Shown: in pieces, positions 25,584-33,149 of the stretch
Position numbering within the stretch: position 1 is the first letter of the stretch
How the letters are laid out: every line of letters begins with the position of its first letter
Origin: an uncultured Bacteroidales bacterium
Lineage (GTDB): Bacteria > Bacteroidota > Bacteroidia > Bacteroidales > Paludibacteraceae
DNA length: 64,000 bases
Reading direction: 5' to 3'
Assembly: GCA_902771935.1 (NCBI GenBank)
Contig: CACXYM010000006.1
Coordinates: 88,530 to 152,529 of the forward strand
Program-made: the position numbers and the translations under genes
The notes under the pieces: generated by a model
What the model was told of the DNA's origin: nothing
Database searches by the model: none
What the model saw: only the letters and a program-made list of their open reading frames with translations

Positions 25584-26834
25584 ATGAAGAAAATGGCTAT
25601 TTTAGCAGTTTTAGCAACTGCACTTATTTCTTGCGGTAATACCTATACCGCTAAAACAATTGAGTTAACAAACATGAATGACTCCATGAACTATGCTATC
25701 GGTTTGGTTAATGGAGCCAATGTGAAGATGTCCCAACTTCGTAACGATAGTTCGGACCAAGCTGTTGCTGAGTTTATCGATGCAATGCAACGTGGTTATG
25801 AAGGCAAGGTCGAAGAACTCTCCGATGTAGCATCTATCGCACAAAATGTGGGTATGGCTACTAAGTCTTGCGAAACCAAGGGCTTGGCTGAGAATCCGGC
25901 TTGGACAATTAACGAGAAAATCTTCTTCCAAGGTTTGGTTAACGGTATCTATGGTGATCAATCGGTTATGCAGGTTGATGATGCTAAACAGTATTTCCAA
26001 GCTGCTTATATGGCATCTCGTACCGAGAATATGAAAGCCGGTAAGGCGGTGAAGGCATCTTGCCCGAAATCAACCAAGACCATTAAGCTCGTGAGCAAAA
26101 TGGACTCTATCAACTACGCTTTCGGTTTGCTCAATGGTAGCGAAGTAAAATCTTACGTTTTGGCCAATGACTCTACTGGCGAAATGGCTAAAGAGTTCAT
26201 TGCTAACGTAAATGCCGGAATGAAGAAAGGTTATGCTAATCCGCAAGTGGTACAAATGGCAGAGCAAATCGGTAAGACCATTAAGGAGCAAGAATCTGTC
26301 GGTCTCATTGGCGAACCAAGTCTTGTTACCGACTTCGAGTTGATTAAACAAGGTTTCATCAACGGTTTGTATGAGTATAACGAGATGTGGGAGCCGATGG
26401 CAGCTGGAATGTATGTTCAAAATACGCTTGGAAACATCCAGTATGGTGATAATAAGGCAAAAGGTGAGCAGTTCCTCGCAGAGAATGCACTCAAACAAGG
26501 CGTGAAAGTAACTGAATCCGGTCTGCAATACGAAGTCATTAAGATGGGTAAAGGTCCGAAACCGACTGCAACAAGCACAGTCAAAGTGGACTATGAAGGC
26601 AAACTCATTGATGGTACTATTTTCGACAGCTCTATCCAACGTGGTGAGCCGATTGAGTTCCCTCTGAATGGTGTTATTAAAGGTTGGACAGAAGGTCTGC
26701 AACTCATGCCGGTAGGTTCTAAGTTCCGTTTCTATATTCCGCAAGAGTTGGGTTATGGCGGACAAGCGGCTGGTTCTATTCCTCCGTATTCAACACTGAT
26801 CTTCGAGGTTGAGTTATACGAGATTAAGAAGTAA
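25584..26834 (+). CDS. lipoprotein FKBP isomerase with duplicated N-terminal domain
   Basis: 416 residues. Lipoprotein signal ([11 protein letters not shown], Cys 17), so it is a membrane-attached periplasmic or outer-membrane folding factor. Two FKBP-N-like helical modules lie in tandem: about 25-145 ([19 protein letters not shown]) and about 155-290 ([18 protein letters not shown]). Both contain an INxxxFxQGxxNGxY-like segment. The C-terminal FKBP domain (~305-416) has [16 protein letters not shown] and [20 protein letters not shown]. The usual family has one N-terminal module, so this is an internal duplication. The FKBP domain is very similar to that of the neighbouring gene, suggesting a tandem gene duplication. 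The stop overlaps the next start (TAATG). Confidence 0.92.
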   Translation: MKKMAILAVLATALISCGNTYTAKTIELTNMNDSMNYAIGLVNGANVKMSQLRNDSSDQAVAEFIDAMQRGYEGKVEELSDVASIAQNVGMATKSCETKGLAENPAWTINEKIFFQGLVNGIYGDQSVMQVDDAKQYFQAAYMASRTENMKAGKAVKASCPKSTKTIKLVSKMDSINYAFGLLNGSEVKSYVLANDSTGEMAKEFIANVNAGMKKGYANPQVVQMAEQIGKTIKEQESVGLIGEPSLVTDFELIKQGFINGLYEYNEMWEPMAAGMYVQNTLGNIQYGDNKAKGEQFLAENALKQGVKVTESGLQYEVIKMGKGPKPTATSTVKVDYEGKLIDGTIFDSSIQRGEPIEFPLNGVIKGWTEGLQLMPVGSKFRFYIPQELGYGGQAAGSIPPYSTLIFEVELYEIKK

Positions 26835-28321
26835 TGGGTCAGATAGCGAAACAATCGTTGCGAGGTACTATCGTCACTTATTTAGGAGTGGCGGTAGGCT
26901 TCGTGACGACGTTTTTCGTTATCACACGCTTCCTCACGGCTGAAGAAATCGGTCTGGCGCGCGTACTGATTGATGCCGCTGTTCTCTTTGTAGGACTTGC
27001 GCAATTAGGTACAGGGTCAAGTATCATTCGTTTCTTCCCGTATTTTAAGGATGAGCACAAAAATCACGGATTCTTTTTCTGGACGATAGTTATTCCGTTT
27101 ATCGGTTTTGTTCTTTTTGCGCTCATCTACTGGGCATGCCGAGTACCTTTAGGGGCATGGTTCGGGGATAAGTCGCCATTGTTCGTGGACTATTACTATT
27201 TTGTTCTGCCGATGGCATTCTTCATGCTCTACCAAACTGTTTTTGAGACCAACTCCAATATCCTTATGCATATTGTCGTACCTCGTGCCGTGCGTGAGGT
27301 GTTTGTCCGAGTTGGATTACTGGTCTCCTATATATTATACGCGTGCGCGATACTATCGATGGACGGTTTTGTTATCGCGCTCTGTTCCACGTACGCCATT
27401 GCAGCACTCATCAACATCATCTATGTCTTTTCTCTCAAACGGATCAGTCTCAAACCGGATTTTTCGTTTCTTAGAGAGAATAAGCAACTTGCGCGTTCCT
27501 ATCTGTTATATACCGGCTTCTTGATTGTATCGGCGCTGACGTCTGTTTTAGCGCCAACGCTTTCCTCGTTCTTTATCACGGCGCAGATGGGCTTGCAATA
27601 TACCGGAATTTTTGCTATTGCAACCTATATCGCTGTTATGGTCTCTATTCCGTATCGGTCGTTGGTAGCAATTACGCAGCCGGAATTGGCGCAGACTATT
27701 AAGGATAAGGATACGGCCAATACGGCACGACTGATTGGCCAAGCGAGCACGAACCTGTTGCTGGTCGGTGGGTTTATTTTCCTCGCTATATGGATTAATA
27801 TTGATTTAATCTTCCATATCTTGCCGAATGGCGAAACGTATGCTTCTGCTAAGTATGCCGTATTGCTGTTGGGATTAGGGCAATTACTGATGGCCACATT
27901 CTCGGTATTCAATCCTGCCCTAAGTTATTCTAAATACTATGCATTCTCGCTGCTTAATTCGTTTATATTGACAGGTTCTGCCCTCCTGCTTAATAATGCG
28001 CTTATTCCGCGTTACGGCATGAATGGCGCAGCACTCGCGACCGCTTTGAGCGACATGATATATTTTGTACCGGTAGTCGCTATCACTTGTTGGGTGCTGA
28101 AGATACAGCCTTTTACACGCAGACATCTATGGGCTTTGCTCATTATTATTTGGCTCTTTGCCCTCAATCAATTGTGGCTGCGCTATATCCCGTCTCTCAA
28201 TATCTGGTTTGACAGTATTGCCCGCACACTTATTATTGGTGGAGTAGGTATATTCTCATCATACAAACTGCATTTATCTCCCGAATTGGAAACAATGGTT
28301 CGTCGTGCGCTACTTCGTTGA
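26834..28321 (+). CDS. second polysaccharide flippase (MOP superfamily)
   Basis: 495 residues, about 14 hydrophobic segments, beginning QSLRGTIVTYLGVAVGFVTT, a typical start of the oligosaccharide flippase family. TGSSIIRFFPYF and LSSFFITAQMGLQYTGIF are family-like loops. It would move lipid-linked saccharides across the inner membrane. It overlaps the FKBP stop by one base and truA by 17 bases. Together with the flippase at 22989 it brackets ribE and the FKBP genes. The reason for the grouping is not evident. Confidence 0.85.
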   Translation: MGQIAKQSLRGTIVTYLGVAVGFVTTFFVITRFLTAEEIGLARVLIDAAVLFVGLAQLGTGSSIIRFFPYFKDEHKNHGFFFWTIVIPFIGFVLFALIYWACRVPLGAWFGDKSPLFVDYYYFVLPMAFFMLYQTVFETNSNILMHIVVPRAVREVFVRVGLLVSYILYACAILSMDGFVIALCSTYAIAALINIIYVFSLKRISLKPDFSFLRENKQLARSYLLYTGFLIVSALTSVLAPTLSSFFITAQMGLQYTGIFAIATYIAVMVSIPYRSLVAITQPELAQTIKDKDTANTARLIGQASTNLLLVGGFIFLAIWINIDLIFHILPNGETYASAKYAVLLLGLGQLLMATFSVFNPALSYSKYYAFSLLNSFILTGSALLLNNALIPRYGMNGAALATALSDMIYFVPVVAITCWVLKIQPFTRRHLWALLIIIWLFALNQLWLRYIPSLNIWFDSIARTLIIGGVGIFSSYKLHLSPELETMVRRALLR

Positions 28322-29033
28322 TTTTGCATATAATGGTGCCGCTTATCACGGTTCTCAGAGACAGCCTAATGGCATAACCGTGCAGGAAGTGATGGAAGAA
28401 GCGTTTGCTACGATTCTTCGCCAGCCTGTTGCACTCACTTTTGCCGGCAGAACCGACGCCGGCGTCCACGCCGAACACATGTTCGCGCATTTCGATATAG
28501 AGGGGTTATCGGTTACGGATGATGGGTTACGGGAACGACTTAATTCGCTCTTGCCGGCAGCCATCGCAGTGTCGGCCGTCTTGCCCGTAGCGGATGAGCT
28601 GCACGCGCGTTTCTCTGCCCTCTCGCGAACCTACGAATATCGGATTACGACCGAGAAAGATCCTTTCCGGCAAGATTTAGTAACTCGTGTTGCGCCCGGA
28701 TTGGATTTTGACGCCATGAATCAGGCGGCGCAGTTGCTGCTCGGAACGCAGGATTTCGCATCGTTTTGCAAAGTGCATACGGACGTTAAAACCACCATCT
28801 GCACCGTCACGCAGGCGCAGTGGAGTAATAATGTCTTCACTATCACGGCCGACCGCTTCTTGCGAAATATGGTTAGAGCCGTCGTCGGCACACTCTTTGA
28901 GGTCGGACGCGGACGAATGACTATTGAAGACTTCCGCGACGTGATTGCTAACAAGAATCGCTGCTCTGCCGGGCAATCTGTCCCCGCCGCCGGATTATAT
29001 CTTACAAAGATAGAATATCCAGCTTTTGCATAA
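28305..29033 (+). CDS. truA: tRNA pseudouridine(38-40) synthase
   Basis: Isomerises uridines 38-40 in the anticodon arm. 242 residues with a GTG start at 28305 ([22 protein letters not shown]), overlapping the flippase gene; no in-frame ATG fits. Motifs: [19 protein letters not shown] with the catalytic Asp in [28 protein letters not shown], and the C-terminal [28 protein letters not shown] repeat (28503-28533) encodes GLSVTDDGL between the active-site block and the RLNSLLP motif. Confidence 0.95.
   Translation: MRYFVDFAYNGAAYHGSQRQPNGITVQEVMEEAFATILRQPVALTFAGRTDAGVHAEHMFAHFDIEGLSVTDDGLRERLNSLLPAAIAVSAVLPVADELHARFSALSRTYEYRITTEKDPFRQDLVTRVAPGLDFDAMNQAAQLLLGTQDFASFCKVHTDVKTTICTVTQAQWSNNVFTITADRFLRNMVRAVVGTLFEVGRGRMTIEDFRDVIANKNRCSAGQSVPAAGLYLTKIEYPAFA
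28503..28533 (+). repeat. GGTTACGG-type repeat inside truA
   Basis: Units GGTTATC-GGTTACGG-atgatg-GGTTACGGG in frame. The reverse complement resembles the ATAACCC/GTACCCC repeat before rsmI. Confidence 0.6.
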
Positions 29034-29058
29034 ATTTTTGCACTTTTTTGCTCAAAAA

Positions 29059-29090
29059 TTTGGTCAGGTAAAAAAAAAGCAGTACTTTTG
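29059..29090 (+). promoter_or_regulatory. promoter of the tRNA-Ser gene
   Basis: TTTG at 29059-29062 and TACTTTTG at 29083-29090 are separated by 20 bases, followed by GCAGCCGC. It lies just upstream of the tRNA. Confidence 0.85.
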
Positions 29091-29116
29091 CAGCCGCTTT
29101 TGAAAAATAAAGTATT

Positions 29117-29201
29117 GGAAAGATGGCGGAGTGGTCTAACGCGGCGGTCTTGAAAACCGTTGACCTGAGAGGGTCCGGGGGTTCGAATCCCTCTCTTTCC
29201 G
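29117..29201 (+). tRNA. tRNA-Ser (anticodon TGA)
   Basis: Acceptor arms GGAAAGA and TCTTTCC pair fully, with discriminator G at 29201. The anticodon stem GCGGT/ACCGT closes the loop CTTGAAA with TGA at 29151-29153, reading UCA codons. A long variable arm marks class II (Ser). The T arm has GGGGGTTCGAATCCCT. CCA is not encoded. Confidence 0.95.
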
Positions 29202-29209
29202 CAGAAAAT

Positions 29210-29254
29210 GAAAAGTGAAAATGTCCAAGCTTGTTTGAGCATTTTCACTTTTTG
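29210..29254 (+). terminator. terminator after tRNA-Ser
   Basis: AAAAGTGAAAATG pairs with CATTTTCACTTTTT around a 16-base loop; the stem is about 13 bp and ends in a T run. Confidence 0.85.
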
Positions 29255-29299
29255 TTTTATGCACAGGATGCCGTCGGAAGACTGTTGGGATTACGTAGA

Positions 29300-29316
29300 A
29301 ATCCCTCTCTTTCCGC
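29300..29316 (+). repeat. second copy of the tRNA-Ser 3' end
   Basis: AATCCCTCTCTTTCCGC is identical to 29186-29202 of the tRNA (17 of 17). It is preceded by GGGATT...AAATCCC, which can still fold as a T-arm-like hairpin. Duplicated tRNA 3' ends are typical attachment-site scars of integrative elements. No integrase gene is seen in the window. Confidence 0.7.
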
Positions 29317-29318
29317 TC

Positions 29319-30851
29319 TTATTTCCCTATCTGTTGCACTTGCAACTCAAACGTATCGCGGTCGCCAATGGCGCCGTTTTTCATTTTTACGCGGTAGTTA
29401 CTTATCGTGTTCGGACTGTAGCACAGTAGTTCAGCGATCTTCGCACTACTCGTAATGCCAAGCAATATCAGTGCAAAAATTCGCATCTCTACCGTCATCC
29501 GTTCGCCCGGCTTTGGCGTTAGACGCATCTCAGGCTTAAGCAGCGCATTGAAGTCTTGCACGAATGTGCCGTAAAGAGACAAGAACGTATCGTCGAAAGA
29601 GCGGTAGAAATTGTCCATCTCGCGGTCCATAAACGCCGCAGAGTCTTTCTCTCCTGCCTTGCGTGCCATGGTTGTCAGTCGCCGGATATAATCGCTATAC
29701 ACCTCCAGATAGCGGCATATATATTGCTCTTTGACCTTATCTGCTTCCTTGAGTTGGCGGTTCATGGCAGACAACTGCGAATTGACGGAGAACAATTGCT
29801 TGTTCAACGCATATAGTCGTTTGTTTTGGTGGAAACCGTAAATCATCGTTATAATCATCGCGATAAGCGCAACCACCAGCAGCACTATGAAGATCGTCAG
29901 CAGCACCGATGAGCGCCGTAACTCGTACTCATGCTGACTACCGATAAGGTGACCCGGAGTGAAGTTCTGTATATAGCGTGTCGGAGCATTGAAGAACGAC
30001 GCATTGCTGAAGGAATAATCGCTAAAGCGGTACGCCCGTTTCCGGTCGCCTGCATCGAAACAATCCTGCGCCACAAGCCAGGACGACCCGTTATCCGTGA
30101 TGCCGCATAGCACATCCGTGATGGCGGAACGCACTAACCATTCACGACGTTGAATACTGTCGCCTGCTTGTTCGTAGAGCATGGCGTGACCGTAGGCTAA
30201 GATCGCGTATTGATGTTCGTCCGGTGTGTATTGGGCCAATAACTGCTCACTGCATCGGATAGCCTCTTCCCAATCTCCTCGGTCTTGGGCGCGGTATAAC
30301 TGCAGCCACAGACTACTCTCGACAGACGTCGGAGCTTCGCGCTCCAGAGCCGACAGCATCGACTCATAGTACTTCTTCACTTTGCTCTGCACCTCTGTCT
30401 GTAATTCTGGAATCTGCGTGTTTGCTGCCAAGTCAGTGTATAATAACCACGCCATCTTATATCCCTCCGAACTGTGAAGAGTCGGTTCTCCTTTATGATT
30501 CAGCATCTCTAGCGCGTTGGCATAATGACCCGTAGAAGCCAACAGCGACACAAACCCTACATAAGCTTGCGTATAGATAGGATCCTGTGCATCCTGAAGT
30601 TTCAAATACCACACGCGAGACGAATCGCTCTGGAAGTGCTGATACTCTCTCGCAATGCGCAACTGCAGCTCTGGCGTCATCGGCTTACTCGCGCACAGCG
30701 CCTTGATAAAATCCTGATGCCGCTCTATGTAAACCGAAGATTGGGCCACTTCTTTTTCGAATACGTTCAACAGCGAATCAAGTGTTGATGCTGCCGAACA
30801 CGTCAACGTTACTGCCATCCAGCAGATGATAATTTGGATACGTTTATTCAT
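29319..30851 (-). CDS. membrane regulator with TPR-like sensor and C-terminal DNA-binding region (DUF6377 type)
   Basis: 510 residues from the ATG at 30851. A 17-residue upstream extension is possible, but it would begin upstream of the predicted transcription start. Signal/anchor segment IIICWMAVTLTCSAAST, then a periplasmic helical, TPR-like region (about 25-325). One membrane helix follows (LLTIFIVLLVVALIAMIITM), then a coiled coil (LNKQLFSVNSQLSAMNRQLKEADKVKEQY). The cytoplasmic domain ends in a LuxR-like helix-turn-helix (MRIFALILLGITSSAKIAELL, SPNTISNYRVKMKN). This order is that of DUF6377 proteins, single-chain transmembrane regulators of Bacteroidetes with SusR-like layout. It is divergent from the aldo/keto reductase operon and 8 kb upstream of the glucan locus; control of either is inference. 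Confidence 0.85.
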   Translation of the reverse strand: MNKRIQIIICWMAVTLTCSAASTLDSLLNVFEKEVAQSSVYIERHQDFIKALCASKPMTPELQLRIAREYQHFQSDSSRVWYLKLQDAQDPIYTQAYVGFVSLLASTGHYANALEMLNHKGEPTLHSSEGYKMAWLLYTDLAANTQIPELQTEVQSKVKKYYESMLSALEREAPTSVESSLWLQLYRAQDRGDWEEAIRCSEQLLAQYTPDEHQYAILAYGHAMLYEQAGDSIQRREWLVRSAITDVLCGITDNGSSWLVAQDCFDAGDRKRAYRFSDYSFSNASFFNAPTRYIQNFTPGHLIGSQHEYELRRSSVLLTIFIVLLVVALIAMIITMIYGFHQNKRLYALNKQLFSVNSQLSAMNRQLKEADKVKEQYICRYLEVYSDYIRRLTTMARKAGEKDSAAFMDREMDNFYRSFDDTFLSLYGTFVQDFNALLKPEMRLTPKPGERMTVEMRIFALILLGITSSAKIAELLCYSPNTISNYRVKMKNGAIGDRDTFELQVQQIGK

Positions 30852-30871
30852 AATACCTAAAATTGACGCTG

Positions 30872-30903
30872 CAAAGGTACAACTTATTTTTGAAACATGC
30901 AAT
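30872..30903 (-). promoter_or_regulatory. promoter of the DUF6377-type regulator gene
   Basis: On the minus strand TACCTTTG (plus 30872-30879) is preceded by 20 bases and ATTG (plus 30900-30903). The run TTACGTACTTTTTT at 30907-30920 follows on the upstream side and is similar to sequences before the glucan locus. Confidence 0.7.
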
Positions 30904-30995
30904 ATTTTACGTACTTTTTTTTACTTTTTTTATTATTTAACTGCTTTAATATCAGTAAAAAGACATGTACCATTACATACTTTTTTAGTATATTT

Positions 30996-31039
30996 GTGCG
31001 CTACGCACTTGCGTATGTAACAAAAAAGCAGTACCTTTG
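30996..31039 (+). promoter_or_regulatory. promoter of the aldo/keto reductase operon with inverted repeat
   Basis: CTTG at 31008-31011, 20 bases, TACCTTTG at 31032-31039. GTGCG-CTA-CGCAC (30996-31008) is a perfect inverted repeat touching the -33 box. The -33 context ACTTGCGTAT is identical to that of the glucan-locus promoter at 38673-38682, so one factor may read both. Confidence 0.75.
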
Positions 31040-31062
31040 CAGCGAAATTTGAATTTAATACC

Positions 31063-32004
31063 ATGTACAACGCTTCTCCAAATAGATATGCTTCAATGAC
31101 GATTTACAACCGTTGTGGTAACAGCGGTGTCCTTCTTCCGAAAGTCAGTCTTGGCTTTTGGCATAACTTCGGTGGCGATGCACCGTTCGAGCGGAGTAGG
31201 GCAATCACTCGTTTTGCCTTCGATAATGGTATTACCCATTTTGATTTCGCGAATAACTATGGTGTGCCGGCTGGCAGTGCCGAACAGACCATGGGCAGAC
31301 TCATGGACGAAGACTTCCGTCCGTATCGTGACGAACTGTTTATCTCGTCAAAGGCGGGTTACCTCATGTGGGACGGTCCTTATGGTGAATGGGGAAGCCG
31401 CAAGTACCTGATGTCGAGTCTCGACCAGTCCCTGCAGCGGATGCACCTCGATTATGTCGACCTGTTCTATTCCCACCGGTATGACCCGAATACGCCGATT
31501 GAGGAAACGCTTCAAGCCCTTGTGGATATCGTCCGTCAAGGCAAAGCGCTCTATGTCGGTATATCCAACTGGCCTTTAGAGCAGTTGCGTTTAGGTGCAA
31601 AATACTTGCGCGAGCACGATACACCGCTGCTTATCTACCAAGGTCGCCTCAATATGCTCAACCGCGAACCCATTGAGGAAGGTATTCTCGATTTTTGCCG
31701 CGAAGAGGGCATTGGCTTTATCGCCTATTCACCTCTGGCGCAAGGTCTGCTTACTGACCGCTATCTCAGCGGTATACCGGCAGACTCACGTATGGCGCAA
31801 GAGCATTTTCTTACTTCGGACAAACGCACACCCGAACTCTTAGCGTACCTGCATGAATTGGAGCAACGCGGACAAGCCAATGGCCGTACTATCGCCCAAG
31901 AGGCGCTTAATTGGGTGCTGGAGCAGAAGGGCGTGACTTCCGTCCTCGTTGGTGCAAGCAGTGTAGAACAATTAAAAAACAATATAAATACCATTTTATC
32001 ATGA
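31063..32004 (+). CDS. aldo/keto reductase (YghZ/Gpr-like)
   Basis: 313 residues, NADPH-dependent reductase fold, cytoplasmic. Opening PNRYASM...NRCGNSGVLLPKVSLGFWHNFG is characteristic of the YghZ group, which reduces L-glyceraldehyde 3-phosphate and other aldehydes. Catalytic residues: Asp in HFDFANNYG, Tyr in NNYG, Lys in SSKAGY, His in FYSHRYD. C-terminal cofactor segment: VLVGASSVEQLKNN. Its stop overlaps the next start (ATGA), an unexpected pairing of a cytoplasmic enzyme with a secreted protein. Confidence 0.92.
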   Translation: MYNASPNRYASMTIYNRCGNSGVLLPKVSLGFWHNFGGDAPFERSRAITRFAFDNGITHFDFANNYGVPAGSAEQTMGRLMDEDFRPYRDELFISSKAGYLMWDGPYGEWGSRKYLMSSLDQSLQRMHLDYVDLFYSHRYDPNTPIEETLQALVDIVRQGKALYVGISNWPLEQLRLGAKYLREHDTPLLIYQGRLNMLNREPIEEGILDFCREEGIGFIAYSPLAQGLLTDRYLSGIPADSRMAQEHFLTSDKRTPELLAYLHELEQRGQANGRTIAQEALNWVLEQKGVTSVLVGASSVEQLKNNINTILS

Positions 32005-33098
32005 AAAAAATTACTTTCCTTTTCGCGCTCCTCTGCGCAAGCATGATGAGCTTCGCAACGCAGTATTGCCACGAGGAACTTACCAACGGCGACAACAAGA
32101 TTTATCTAAGTTGCCAGAAATTGTCGGACAACAATTACCAAATCAAGATTGAGGCGGACGTGCAGATGAACGGTCTCGGCGGTTCGTTCTGCTATCAGAA
32201 TGGTGATGCCGGTTATGCGCTGAATGCAGCCGGCCATTTTGAGCTGTCAGCAGACGGCAAGACCATTACTTGTGATATTGAATCTACCTCGGCGCCAAAT
32301 CTCTATACCCCGTTGTATGTGATGATGCCGGGTGAGGTGGCCTTCGGCTGGCCGAATGATGTGGAGTGGGGACTTTGCAGCGGCACAGAGGTAAAGACCA
32401 ATTCGGAGTTGAGCCTTAATCAAACTGAAATCACGTTGGACGCTACCACTGCCGAGACTTTCCAGATCGTGCCGACCCGTAAAGGTGAGGGCGCTATCTC
32501 TTACGAGAACGCTAACGACGGTATAGCTACCGTTACCGATGCAGGCCTTGTGACGGCTGTCGGTCGCGGAAAAACCACTATTACGGTGCGCGTCGCGGAG
32601 ACAGAAACCTATGCTGCAGCAAGTAAGAAACTGACGGTCAATGTCAATGGCCCGATTAACTGGGATGCTATCGATTGGCTGCCGAACGGTTCTGGCAATG
32701 AGGCTTATACCAATAAGTTCAAAGTGTGTGCAGGTTCCACGGCTCCGAATGTTGATAATATCCAGCAGCCGGATTGGGCAGGTGTAACAGGTCCTGGTAT
32801 ATACGCAGCCTATCCGTCCGCTAATTTCACGACGCCTACAACGTTGAGCCATTTCCAGCAAGGAGCAGGCTTACTCTTCTATGTGACTAACTTCACCAAG
32901 AAATATACGGAAGTTGTGGTAGGAGTGGACAATACGGACTACTCGTTTACAGTATTTTATGTGAACGGTACAGAGGGTGGCAGCGGTTTAAATAACACAA
33001 CCCTCCAACCCCAACCGCAAAAAGTAATTGAGAATGGAATGTTGTACATCATCCGTGACGGTGTTAAATACAACGCCCTTGGCGCTATTATCCAATAG
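32001..33098 (+). CDS. secreted protein with YC module, BIG2-like domain and shared C-terminal motif
   Basis: 365 residues from the ATG overlapping the reductase stop; the frame upstream is the reductase gene. Signal peptide ITFLFALLCASMMSFA. Residues ~20-130 form a module that starts TQYCHEEL and ends WGLCS, with a NYQIKIEADVQM strand. The same module recurs several times in the next gene. A BIG2-like immunoglobulin domain (about 133-215, LNQTEITLDATTAE ... GLVTAVGRGKTTITV) follows, then an unknown domain (~217-335). The last ~25 residues (ENGMLYIIRDGVKYNALG) carry the motif shared with five other proteins here. Likely exported to the cell surface; no enzyme motif is seen. Confidence 0.75.
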   Translation: MKKITFLFALLCASMMSFATQYCHEELTNGDNKIYLSCQKLSDNNYQIKIEADVQMNGLGGSFCYQNGDAGYALNAAGHFELSADGKTITCDIESTSAPNLYTPLYVMMPGEVAFGWPNDVEWGLCSGTEVKTNSELSLNQTEITLDATTAETFQIVPTRKGEGAISYENANDGIATVTDAGLVTAVGRGKTTITVRVAETETYAAASKKLTVNVNGPINWDAIDWLPNGSGNEAYTNKFKVCAGSTAPNVDNIQQPDWAGVTGPGIYAAYPSANFTTPTTLSHFQQGAGLLFYVTNFTKKYTEVVVGVDNTDYSFTVFYVNGTEGGSGLNNTTLQPQPQKVIENGMLYIIRDGVKYNALGAIIQ

Positions 33099-33149
33099 AA
33101 CCTATATTACTTGAAGTAATCACAAACTAAATATTAAACATTAAATCTT

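Noticed and set aside
29187-29316. Second tRNA gene downstream of tRNA-Ser
   Set aside because: Only the T arm and 3' acceptor half are present; no anticodon or D arm can be folded.
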